Source of the DNA: Methanothrix sp. | Lineage (GTDB): Archaea; Halobacteriota; Methanosarcinia; Methanotrichales; Methanotrichaceae | Direction of reading: 5' to 3' | NCBI GenBank assembly: GCA_003162615.1 | Contig: PMNG01000198.1 | Location: 1-18,692 of the forward strand | Length of the DNA stretch: 18,692 nt | Part shown: one piece after another, positions 1 through 6,120 of the stretch | Layout of the letters: each line of letters starts with the position of its first letter | Position numbering within the stretch: position 1 is the first letter of the stretch | The notes under the pieces: generated by a model | What the model was told of the DNA's origin: nothing | Seen by the model: the letters and a program-made list of their open reading frames with translations, nothing else | The model's database searches: none | Translations under genes and position numbers: made by a program

Positions 1-86
1 TATCCAGCTAAACACGTACCATTCCCCAAATCAGACATTATCTTCTTGGCATCAGCCTTCATAGTCGCTACATTTTCATTTGCCAT
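1..86 (-). CDS. Unknown protein, 5' end only (partial)
   Basis: An open frame starts with ATG at 86 (minus) and runs off the left edge, giving 28 residues that begin MANENVATMKADAKK and end in GNGTCLAG. The start is supported by a strong Shine-Dalgarno sequence, AGGAGG at 97-102 on the minus strand, about 10 nt before the ATG, and by a TATA-like run further upstream. The visible N-terminus is hydrophilic and helical, without a signal peptide. I do not recognise the family from so short a piece. Confidence 0.6.
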   Translation of the reverse strand, partial: MANENVATMKADAKKIMSDLGNGTCLAG

Positions 87-138
87 TTTTTTAATTCCTC
101 CTTTTATGAATCTAAATCTAATGGAATGTTCTCCTTAA

Positions 139-150
139 GATATATATACA
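139..150 (-). promoter_or_regulatory. TATA box of the left-edge gene
   Basis: The TATATATA run at 141-148 reads as an archaeal TATA box on the minus strand. A start site about 26 nt downstream, near 118, would give a leader of about 30 nt that contains the AGGAGG site at 97-102. Inferred from spacing and base composition only. Confidence 0.4.
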
Positions 151-289
151 TATGTCTATTTTGGTGAGGAAAATTGGAAATTATTACCTAAATAAGTAAT
201 TATAGCTAAATTTTTTCAGATTATATCGACAAGTGCGGAAAAGTAATTAAATTAAGTAAAGTCAATATTAAGGGTACCAAGCCCATCAG

Positions 290-385
290 ATGAATTTCAC
301 TCGTATCGCATTATACCAGCGAATAATCTTGGAACTTATGAGCAAGTATACTTCGAAAGAGCTTATTGAGCTTTTAGAGAGCTGA
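290..385 (+). pseudogene. Short ORF or gene-tail remnant inside repeat copy 1
   Basis: ATG at 290 to TGA at 383-385 gives 31 residues starting MNFTRIALYQRIILEL and ending SKYTSKELIELLES. The C-terminal half looks like a genuine acidic helix. The same words recur, broken by a one-base shift and a stop, in the second repeat copy near 6262-6295, where YTSKDLMDF can be read. Both places therefore probably hold the decayed 3' end of one ancestral gene. No ribosome-binding site is obvious and the family is not recognised. Whether this copy is still translated is open. Confidence 0.3.
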
Positions 386-489
386 AAAATGGAATTCTGC
401 AAACTCACGCAATAGTGAAATATTGAATATGTAATTAAAAAGTCAAATTTTCTGAAATCAAACGAGTAGATCAGATGGATGGCGAAAGG
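328..489 (+). repeat. Diverged direct repeat, copy 1
   Basis: About 162 bp that match 6248-6408 in the same orientation. The best-kept blocks are AGTATACTTCGAAAGA near 345-360, CTTTTAGAGAGC at 371-382, and a final block of about 50 bp at 441-489 (TCAGATGGATGGCGAAAGG at its end). The middle is less conserved and there are small indels. Found by direct comparison of the two stretches. Confidence 0.75.
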
Positions 490-849
490 TCCCTTATTCC
501 CGGTGTCCTATTGGAATCTGGTTACCCCCCAATATTCTTGACTGAAAAATAGCCTTAAGGTCCGTGCATCGGGAATGATAGCGATTTGGTCCGGACAAGG
601 TTGGGACACTCGGGACAGGTCAGGCACAAGAGTTGCAGCCTGATGGTATTGGTCGTGAACTAGGATCTGGTGTGCCTGAGCCGGAACCACGGGTCATCAA
701 AGTTCTGTCAACTCATCTGCATCCCACTTGTCTCACTTGACCTGGCACCTCTGGCCACATCGACAATTTCCTTCAGGAGCTGATAGCCATCTCGGACGGT
801 ATTTTTGGTCTCACATCGTCTTTGAATATATCCTTGGGGAGAAGATGTG
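490..849. other. Gene-poor stretch, possibly decayed coding DNA
   Basis: Between repeat copy 1 and the end of the regulator gene there is no convincing intact gene. The base composition is visibly richer in G and C than the AT-rich DNA at 87-330. On the minus strand a frame open to a stop near 700 can be read as VRDGYQLLKEIVDVARG, which has a protein-like look but no start of its own. I take this as old, broken coding sequence without assigning a family. The 60-residue frame at 508-690 (minus) has biased, unlikely composition and is not called. Confidence 0.3.
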
Positions 850-1401
850 TTATAACGATAATATAGACGACGATTGATCGTCTCTCTTTCGCTCTTTCAG
901 CTTCTTAAGCTCTGATTTAATCTGCTCTAGCATCTCTTTTTTATAGACAATCCCCTTATCTATTTTATCTATATATATCCCCAAACGTCCCAAGTACATA
1001 TTGACAGATTGAGCTGCAACACCTAACTTATTCCCAATCTCTTTGGGTGTGGGTTCATGCCCCTCCTCAAGATCTTTAATTATCATTTCAAGGGCAGATA
1101 TGGTGATTAGAACTTGTCCACTGCGCGTTAACATGGCATGGTCTATTATTCCATGATCTACTACGACATGCTCTGCCAGGAGATCTTCTACCAGCTTTAG
1201 CGCCATTTCGCGATGGACTATAACTTCCTCTCGGACGATATTTCTTATCCGTTCTTCTTCTGTGGTCTCATGGCCTCTTAACAGATCTATAGCCGCACCA
1301 ACGATCTCTGAACGCGACCGTCCAGTGCATTTTGCTTCTTCATCGAGCCAAGATAACCTCTCGTCCGTGAAATAAATTGATACGGACTGCTTTGCAGCCA
1401 T
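850..1401 (-). CDS. Transcriptional regulator: ribbon-helix-helix N-terminus plus C-terminal helix-turn-helix
   Basis: 183 residues. Residues 5-41 form a CopG/NikR-type ribbon-helix-helix: the strand QSVSIYF, then an acidic helix, then GRSRSEIVGAAIDLL. Residues 45-75 are a charged helical linker. Residues 115-142 (PTPKEIGNKLGVAAQSVNMYLGRLG) read as a helix-turn-helix, followed by a basic tail (KKLKERKR). It is longer than NikR (about 140) and lacks the ACT-like metal domain, but has histidines at 63, 78, 83 and 88, so ligand or metal sensing is possible. The start at 1401 fits leaderless transcription, because a TATA box lies about 28 nt upstream and there is no Shine-Dalgarno site. It is divergent from the CDGSH operon, with a tandem repeat between the promoters, so it probably controls itself and that operon (inference). 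Confidence 0.8.
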   Translation of the reverse strand: MAAKQSVSIYFTDERLSWLDEEAKCTGRSRSEIVGAAIDLLRGHETTEEERIRNIVREEVIVHREMALKLVEDLLAEHVVVDHGIIDHAMLTRSGQVLITISALEMIIKDLEEGHEPTPKEIGNKLGVAAQSVNMYLGRLGIYIDKIDKGIVYKKEMLEQIKSELKKLKERKRDDQSSSILSL

Positions 1402-1423
1402 AGTAATTGGTTTGTGGGTCCTA

Positions 1424-1434
1424 CTATTTAAATG
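1424..1434 (-). promoter_or_regulatory. TATA box of the regulator gene (leaderless)
   Basis: On the minus strand CATTTAAATAG is centred about 28 nt before the ATG at 1401. That is the standard archaeal distance from TATA box to transcription start, so the mRNA probably begins at or next to the start codon. Confidence 0.55.
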
Positions 1435-1436
1435 AT

Positions 1437-1472
1437 ATTAGAATAAAATATATCAGAATAGAGTATATTAGA
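1437..1472. promoter_or_regulatory. 15-bp-period tandem repeat, candidate operator
   Basis: Unit 1 is ATTAGAATAAAATAT (1437-1451), unit 2 is ATCAGAATAGAGTAT (1452-1466; 12 of 15 identical) and a third partial unit, ATTAGA, follows at 1467-1472. The array fills the gap between the minus-strand TATA box (1424-1434) and the plus-strand TATA box (1481-1490). Ribbon-helix-helix proteins commonly bind short tandem repeats, so this is a likely site for the adjacent regulator (inference). Confidence 0.5.
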
Positions 1473-1480
1473 CGCCAGTC

Positions 1481-1490
1481 TTTTATAACA
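1481..1490 (+). promoter_or_regulatory. TATA box of the CDGSH operon
   Basis: TTTTATAACA is the best TATA-like element before the operon. A start site near 1510 would leave an untranslated leader of about 120 nt before the start codon at 1631, unusually long compared with the leaderless neighbour. Confidence 0.45.
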
Positions 1491-1630
1491 GAATGGACTA
1501 ATACGTAAAGTGCAGCAAAAACTGAATCGAGATCAATCTGGATTTTGAGACAACTTGAAGCTTAATCTCTATTGACGCCAAGATAGAATTCAAGAGTGTT
1601 TCGGAGAAAGAAATAATCCGGGGTATAAAG

Positions 1631-2329
1631 GTGGATATGTCAACGAAAGACGATAGTGGGAAACAGGGCAAAAAAGGCAAGATCAAAGTAAGCAAAAATG
1701 GACCTTATATTGTATCAGGCGAAACACCTCTGGCCGAACATAAAATGGAATTTGATGAAGATGGAAATCCATGCAAATGGCAAGAAGGAAAGAGATTTCC
1801 ATCACAGGAGAGTTATGCCCTGTGTCGTTGCGGAGGGTCCAAAAACAAACCGTTCTGCGATGGGACACATGCAAAAATTAATTTCGACGGCGCAGAGAAG
1901 GCAAGCAAAGAACCATATCTTGATTTGTGCGAGTCGATCGATGGACCGGCTCTAAAGTTAACCGATGCTCAGCATTTATGCGCTTCAGCTCGTTTCTGCC
2001 ACCGAGCAGGTGGGACCTGGAACCTCACGATGCAATCAAATGATCCAGATGCCAAAAAAATTGCTATCGAAGAAGCGGGAGATTGCCCATCGGGCCGCTT
2101 GGTTGCTTGGGACAAAAAGACAGAGAAAGAAATCGAACCGGAATTTGGGCCATCCATCGGGGTGGTTGAAGATAGCCAGGCTGGTACAATTGGGCCGCTT
2201 CGGGTGATCGATAAAATTCCGGTTGAATCCGCCGATGGCACTACTTATGAAGTTCGCAATCGTGTTACACTCTGTCGTTGTGGCAAGTCTCGCAATAAGC
2301 CTTTCTGCGATAGTAGCCACGTGCGTTGA
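1631..2329 (+). CDS. Double CDGSH iron-sulfur protein with central divergent 4Fe-4S-type domain
   Basis: 232 residues, soluble. Two CDGSH motifs, each a 3Cys-1His ligand set for a 2Fe-2S cluster, are at 65-80 (CRCGGSKNKPFCDGTH; C65, C67, C76, H80) and 215-230 (CRCGKSRNKPFCDSSH; C215, C217, C226, H230). The second reads CDSSH and ends the protein two residues later. Between them lie C100, C117, C123 and C152 (LCASARFCH, then DCPSGRL), matching the divergent 4Fe-4S mono-cluster domain of this known three-part family. Role: cytosolic electron transfer or redox sensing; the partner is unknown. The start is ambiguous: GTG 1631 with a weak CGGGGT site at 1619-1624, or ATG 1637. It is first gene of a likely operon with the SnoaL-like gene. 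Confidence 0.88.
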   Translation: MDMSTKDDSGKQGKKGKIKVSKNGPYIVSGETPLAEHKMEFDEDGNPCKWQEGKRFPSQESYALCRCGGSKNKPFCDGTHAKINFDGAEKASKEPYLDLCESIDGPALKLTDAQHLCASARFCHRAGGTWNLTMQSNDPDAKKIAIEEAGDCPSGRLVAWDKKTEKEIEPEFGPSIGVVEDSQAGTIGPLRVIDKIPVESADGTTYEVRNRVTLCRCGKSRNKPFCDSSHVR

Positions 2330-2331
2330 CG

Positions 2332-2352
2332 GTCTTATACCGAAAATAAGAC
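2332..2352 (+). terminator. Intercistronic hairpin after the CDGSH gene
   Basis: A perfect 7-bp stem, GTCTTAT/ATAAGAC, encloses a 7-nt loop and begins 2 nt after the stop codon. Only three T residues follow, so it would be a weak terminator. A role in RNA processing, or in setting the ratio of CDGSH to downstream product, is as likely. Confidence 0.35.
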
Positions 2353-2403
2353 TTTAATGAATTTCAAAAACTTAGTTGAGCAACAGGCAACGAGGTAATT
2401 GAA

Positions 2404-2838
2404 ATGGGCGTAGATGAAAACCTAAGATTGATGAAAACTTTGGATGATGCATGGAATTCCCAAGATTGGGAAACATTCGAGAAGAGGCATGCCAATAATG
2501 TGGAAGTCTTTTGGCCGGGACAGCCGGAGCCGACTAAAGGACGTCCATCTCATAAAGAAGAAGCGATTGCCTTTTTCAAGATCTTCCCTGACAACCATGT
2601 CGGGAACGACCCGTATAAAGTGCTCTTCGGCCAGGGTGACTGGACTTGCTCTGTGGCGGACTTCACCGGCACATTCAAAGGGCCCATGACGGGTACCGAT
2701 GGAAAGAAAATTCCGCCTACAGGCAAAAAATTCAAAGTTGATTTTTGCACTGTCGCCCACTGGATCAATGGAGAGATAGTCGAGGAGAAGCTCTTCTACG
2801 ACAAGATCGAGCTGATGAAACAGATTGGCCTGGTGTAA
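2404..2838 (+). CDS. SnoaL-like (ester cyclase/NTF2 fold) protein
   Basis: 144 residues, typical for the SnoaL-like ester-cyclase group of the NTF2 superfamily. An N-terminal helix (NLRLMKTLDDAWNSQDWETFEKRHANNVEVFWPGQ) leads into the cone-shaped barrel. The segments GTFKGPMTGTDGKKIPPTGKKF and VAHWINGEIVEEKLFYD are the usual C-terminal signature, and IELMKQIGLV is the typical end. Members bind or convert small hydrophobic substrates; the substrate here cannot be deduced. No signal peptide, so it is probably cytosolic. The start at 2404 has GAGGT about 8 nt upstream. It lies 74 nt after the CDGSH gene and about 90 nt before the propeller gene, same strand, and probably shares their transcript. 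Confidence 0.85.
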   Translation: MGVDENLRLMKTLDDAWNSQDWETFEKRHANNVEVFWPGQPEPTKGRPSHKEEAIAFFKIFPDNHVGNDPYKVLFGQGDWTCSVADFTGTFKGPMTGTDGKKIPPTGKKFKVDFCTVAHWINGEIVEEKLFYDKIELMKQIGLV

Positions 2839-2887
2839 AAAAATTCTCAGATATTTCTATCTCTAGATTTTTCGGCAAGAAAGAAAT

Positions 2888-2899
2888 CCAATATATTAA
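2888..2899 (+). promoter_or_regulatory. Possible internal promoter before the propeller gene
   Basis: CAATATATTAAG is a TATA-like element about 26 nt before GTG 2920. If functional it would give a second, nearly leaderless transcript of the propeller gene. The position conflicts with use of the Shine-Dalgarno site at 2917-2923, so it may be fortuitous. Confidence 0.25.
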
Positions 2900-2928
2900 G
2901 TCTTATCAAAATAGAAGAGGTGAAGCGA

Positions 2929-4527
2929 GTGAAAAAATTTTTATCTCTAGCCATGGTTATACTGGCCTTCTCAGTCGTAGCAGTGGGCCAAAACTGGACA
3001 ACGGTTAACTATGATAATTCCATGTCCAGGCATAGTCCTCAGACGCAGATAGGCAAAGATAACGTGAATCAGCTACAGGTTAAGTGGATTCTCAACACAG
3101 GGTCTACAATTGAATCGTCGCCATTGATTGTGGGAAAAACTGGCTATGCCCAGAATAACAATCATCAGGTCATTGCCTTTGACATGGACACTGGCCAGAA
3201 CAAGTGGAAGTACGACCCTAAAACAAAAATGCCTTCGCCGTCACACGGCATAACCTATGATAACGGGGTAATATACGCCCCAACAGGCCCTAACGGAACT
3301 GTAATCGCCTTAAATGCCGAGAACGGCACAAAGATCTGGGAATCACCTGCACTGCAACGCTTAGGAGGATCTTTCATACTTACTTCTCCACCACTGACAT
3401 GGAAGGACTATGTAATTGCGGGATCTGCTTTCGGAGATTCACCAGGTTTTGGTGCCCCCGCAAAGGGGACGGAAACCGCGCTTGACAAAAAGACCGGCAA
3501 GATCGTCTGGCAGATCAATACCACCGTAGGTGACTGGGTTACGGGAAAGAATGGCAGTGTTAATGGTGGAGCCGCCACGTGGTCGGGTGGTGCGATCGAT
3601 GCGGATAAAGGCATAATCTATCTGCCTTGCGGCAACCCTGCGCCTGACTTCGATGCATCCACCAGACCCGGGGAGACTTTGTATGCAAACCATGTCATCG
3701 CCGTTAACATTAGCGACGGAAAGATCCTCTGGGCGACGCCTTTCGTGGCAGCAGGCACAGTGCTCAACGTCACAATTCCGGATACACACGATTGGGATAC
3801 TTCATGGGGGACCAATCTCGCTACCGTGGACTTTGGCAAAGGACCGCAGAAGGTAGTCATAGGTCATGACAAGAGGGGAGATATCATGGCCATGGATCCA
3901 GCCACAGGAAAACCCGTCTGGTGGGGAAATGTAGCTGTGCTCTACCGTACAAACGTTTCAGCCATGCCAAACGGTAGCGGTGCAATCTGGCCAGGATCGG
4001 CTGACGGCATCGAGTCATATTCCGCCTTTGACGAGAATAACGTATACGTCGCTGTATCCAATCAGGGGATGAACTTCTTCAGCAAACCTGGAGAAGGCCA
4101 TGTCGAGCCTGCATTTGCATCCATGCCCAACGGCACCGGAAACGGTTCAATAACCGCCCTCGACCTGAAGTCCGGAAAGATCAAGTGGGAGCATAAAACC
4201 GATTTCCCGACCTGGGTGTCGCCATTGGTTGCTAATGGAGTCGTGTTCTCAGGTGCCGTCACAGCTGTGGGGAATAAAGAAACGGGCGTAACCTACCCAT
4301 TCAGCACCTTTGGAGGACCGACAGATACGCCGCTAATAACCTTGGGAATTCTCATGGCGCTTGATGCCGATACAGGGAAAGAGCTGTGGGAGTTCAACGT
4401 TGGAGCGCCTGTTGGAATAGGAGGACCCTCAATAGGAGACGGCATGTTGCTGGTGCCCACGGGGAACGGTATCCATACCACCAACTCCGGTGGCTATATC
4501 GTTGCCTTCGGACTCCCAAAAAAGTAA
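2929..4527 (+). CDS. Secreted PQQ-type (quinoprotein-like) beta-propeller protein
   Basis: 532 residues from GTG 2929. A signal peptide (KKFLSLAMVILAFSVVAVGQ) points to export. The mature start (NWTTVNYDNSMSRHSPQTQI, then a NVNQLQVKW segment) is the classic opening of quinoprotein dehydrogenases. At least seven propeller blades end in the family motif, for example LNAENGTKIWE, LDKKTGKIVWQ, VNISDGKILWA, MDPATGKPVWW, LDLKSGKIKWE and LDADTGKELWE. HDWDTSWG resembles the active-site Asp region. The whole protein has a single cysteine, so the vicinal disulfide of true PQQ alcohol dehydrogenases is missing and PQQ use is doubtful. About eleven N-X-S/T sequons suit an N-glycosylated surface protein. 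GTG 2929 is preferred because GAGGTGA (2917-2923) sits 5 nt before it; GTG 2920 overlaps that site but could be used if transcription is leaderless. Confidence 0.85.
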   Translation: MKKFLSLAMVILAFSVVAVGQNWTTVNYDNSMSRHSPQTQIGKDNVNQLQVKWILNTGSTIESSPLIVGKTGYAQNNNHQVIAFDMDTGQNKWKYDPKTKMPSPSHGITYDNGVIYAPTGPNGTVIALNAENGTKIWESPALQRLGGSFILTSPPLTWKDYVIAGSAFGDSPGFGAPAKGTETALDKKTGKIVWQINTTVGDWVTGKNGSVNGGAATWSGGAIDADKGIIYLPCGNPAPDFDASTRPGETLYANHVIAVNISDGKILWATPFVAAGTVLNVTIPDTHDWDTSWGTNLATVDFGKGPQKVVIGHDKRGDIMAMDPATGKPVWWGNVAVLYRTNVSAMPNGSGAIWPGSADGIESYSAFDENNVYVAVSNQGMNFFSKPGEGHVEPAFASMPNGTGNGSITALDLKSGKIKWEHKTDFPTWVSPLVANGVVFSGAVTAVGNKETGVTYPFSTFGGPTDTPLITLGILMALDADTGKELWEFNVGAPVGIGGPSIGDGMLLVPTGNGIHTTNSGGYIVAFGLPKK

Positions 4528-4540
4528 ATGAGCAAACAAC

Positions 4541-4576
4541 TTGAGCGGCTCATTTACAGCCGCTCAACATCTTTTT
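4541..4576 (+). terminator. Hairpin terminator of the CDGSH-SnoaL-propeller unit
   Basis: A perfect 10-bp stem, TTGAGCGGCT (4541-4550) with AGCCGCTCAA (4558-4567), has a 7-nt loop and is followed within 5 nt by TTTTT (4572-4576). It begins 13 nt after the stop codon of the propeller gene. The stem is GC-rich and stands out from the background. Confidence 0.75.
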
Positions 4577-4654
4577 GCAGATATTGGATTCTTGAGAAAT
4601 TTTGTGCTAGAATCCGGAGAAATCAACTGGGAAACTTATGGGGAGGTCAATCGA

Positions 4655-4714
4655 ATGCAATCGACTCTTCTCGTGCTTCCTATGCGATCCGCGAAGGTTC
4701 GGTCAACTCAATGA
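4655..4714 (+). CDS. Possible leader peptide 1 (19 aa)
   Basis: ATG at 4655 follows an excellent ribosome-binding site, GGGGAGGT at 4640-4647, with 7 nt spacing. The reading frame gives MQSTLLVLPMRSAKVRSTQ and stops with TGA at 4712-4714, overlapping the next ATG as ATGA. So short a frame could arise by chance, but the strength of the site and the coupled second frame make a leader function before the exporter gene possible. Confidence 0.3.
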   Translation: MQSTLLVLPMRSAKVRSTQ

Positions 4715-4776
4715 AGGTAGACTACCTTTTCCAATATGCACCTTTTTTGCATCGCCGCCTTCATTTGCCGGCATAG
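4711..4776 (+). CDS. Possible leader peptide 2 (21 aa), in frame with the exporter
   Basis: ATG at 4711 overlaps the stop of the preceding small ORF (ATGA), an arrangement typical of translational coupling. It encodes MKVDYLFQYAPFLHRRLHLPA and ends at TAG 4774-4776. The frame is the same as that of the MFS gene and remains open beyond the TAG. It may be a leader peptide, or the broken N-terminus of a once longer protein. Confidence 0.25.
   Translation: MKVDYLFQYAPFLHRRLHLPA
4714..4728. promoter_or_regulatory. 15-bp palindrome before the exporter gene
   Basis: AAGGTAG-A-CTACCTT is a perfect 7+1+7 inverted repeat. Such symmetric sites are usual operators of dimeric repressors of efflux pumps. 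It could also form a very tight RNA stem, although the one-base loop argues against that. No regulator gene lies next to it. Confidence 0.35.
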
Positions 4777-4869
4777 ATAGCCGTTTCCAAGAGTCGAAGA
4801 GGCATAAAACTGCAAGAATCAAATGATAGAAAGGACGAATCCGGTCGGGCTGGATCGGTCACCGATGAT

Positions 4870-6120
4870 TTGCAGGTATCGGACGCCGCGGCTCCTGTAA
4901 AAGGCCCGACCCAGAAGCATCTTGGAGAGCTTGGCCTCATTGCCCTCATAACATTTCTCAGCGCCTTTGTGCCGTTGTCCACCGACCTTTATCTTCCGGC
5001 CTTGCCCGGAATAGCAAATTACTTCGGCGTATCTGCGGATCTCGCCAACCTCACCTTGATCTTGTTCTTCATCTTTTTCAGCGCCGGAACGCTTTTCTGG
5101 GGACCGCTCAGCGATAAACATGGCCGCAGGCCGGTACTGCTCATTGGCCTATCCATTTATTCTGCAGCGAGCCTCGGATGTGCAGGCTCCTGGGATATTT
5201 ATCAGTTGATAGCATTTCGCATTCTGCAGGCCATCGGAGGTGGCGGTGCTGTTGCCGTGGCCATGGCTATGATCAGGGATGTTTATGATAGTAAGAGCAG
5301 GGAGCCGATTTTAGCTATGGTCCAATCTATGGTTCTCATATCCCCAGCAGCAGCCCCGGTCCTTGGCGCGCTCCTGCTTAAGTTCATATCCTGGAGGGGA
5401 CTGTTCTTGGTCTTGGCATTCGTCGGCCTGCTGGCTTTAGCAGGAAGCATAGCATTGCAAGAGACAATAACCAAACGCAACACAAGCTCGATGCTACAGG
5501 CACTGGGGAGGCTTTACAAAGTCGCAAGGAATCCAGCCTTTTCGTCTCTGCTCATCCCGTTTTCCTTGCCGAGCATGTCTGCATTGGCGTTCATAGCCGC
5601 ATCGTCCTACATTTATATAAACGGTTTTGGGCTCAGCGCGCAGGTTTACAGCTATTATTTCGCTATAAATGCCATTGGATTGATCTTTGGCCCGATGCTT
5701 TATATGCGAGTGCCCAGGAAATACCACCGTAGATCGATTATCATCGCCTGCTTTGCGGTGATATCTGCCAGCGGTCTGCTTATATCATTTTTTGGCGGCT
5801 TTCAGCCTTGGATACTGACCATTGTGCTCTTGCCGGCAACCATCTGTGCAAGCTGTGTGCGAACTCCCGGCGCAAATTTGATGCTGGAGCAGCAAAAGGA
5901 GGATACAGGATCTGCTGCGGCTCTGATGGGCTGCTTTGGCATCTTCATGGGAAGCATTGGCATGACCATAATATCACTTAACTGGAGCAATACAATTTTG
6001 GTCCTGGGCATCATGAATATCCTGACGGGCCTGACTTGCGAGGCGCTATGGGTGCGCATCTCCCAAAAGCCGTATGTAATGCAGGTTCCGGAAAGATATA
6101 TCGCTGGGACAAGCAGGTAG
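4870..6120 (+). CDS. MFS drug efflux transporter, Bcr/CflA (DHA1) type
   Basis: 416 residues, the normal length for a 12-helix DHA1 antiporter. Helix 1 (GLIALITFLSAFVPLSTDLYLPALP) carries the STDLYLPALP signature of the Bcr/CflA group. Motif A follows helix 2 (GPLSDKHGRRPVLL), and the motif B region reads RILQAIGGGGA with a later MIRDVYD. Expected role: proton-driven export of drugs or metabolites across the cytoplasmic membrane. The start is uncertain. TTG 4870 gives a normal 20-residue lead to helix 1. The frame is open from 4777, and CTG 4810 has AAGAGG 7 nt upstream, but no in-frame ATG exists before helix 1. It lies downstream of the propeller terminator and so needs its own promoter. 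Confidence 0.87.
   Translation: MQVSDAAAPVKGPTQKHLGELGLIALITFLSAFVPLSTDLYLPALPGIANYFGVSADLANLTLILFFIFFSAGTLFWGPLSDKHGRRPVLLIGLSIYSAASLGCAGSWDIYQLIAFRILQAIGGGGAVAVAMAMIRDVYDSKSREPILAMVQSMVLISPAAAPVLGALLLKFISWRGLFLVLAFVGLLALAGSIALQETITKRNTSSMLQALGRLYKVARNPAFSSLLIPFSLPSMSALAFIAASSYIYINGFGLSAQVYSYYFAINAIGLIFGPMLYMRVPRKYHRRSIIIACFAVISASGLLISFFGGFQPWILTIVLLPATICASCVRTPGANLMLEQQKEDTGSAAALMGCFGIFMGSIGMTIISLNWSNTILVLGIMNILTGLTCEALWVRISQKPYVMQVPERYIAGTSR

Noticed and set aside
508..690. 60-codon minus-strand frame starting MVPAQAHQ
   Set aside because: No ribosome-binding site or promoter, odd composition, and it lies in the decayed stretch next to repeat copy 1.
4528..4640. Plus-strand frame of 82 codons beginning at 4528
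   Set aside because: It starts directly at the propeller stop codon and runs through the hairpin terminator; composition is not protein-like.
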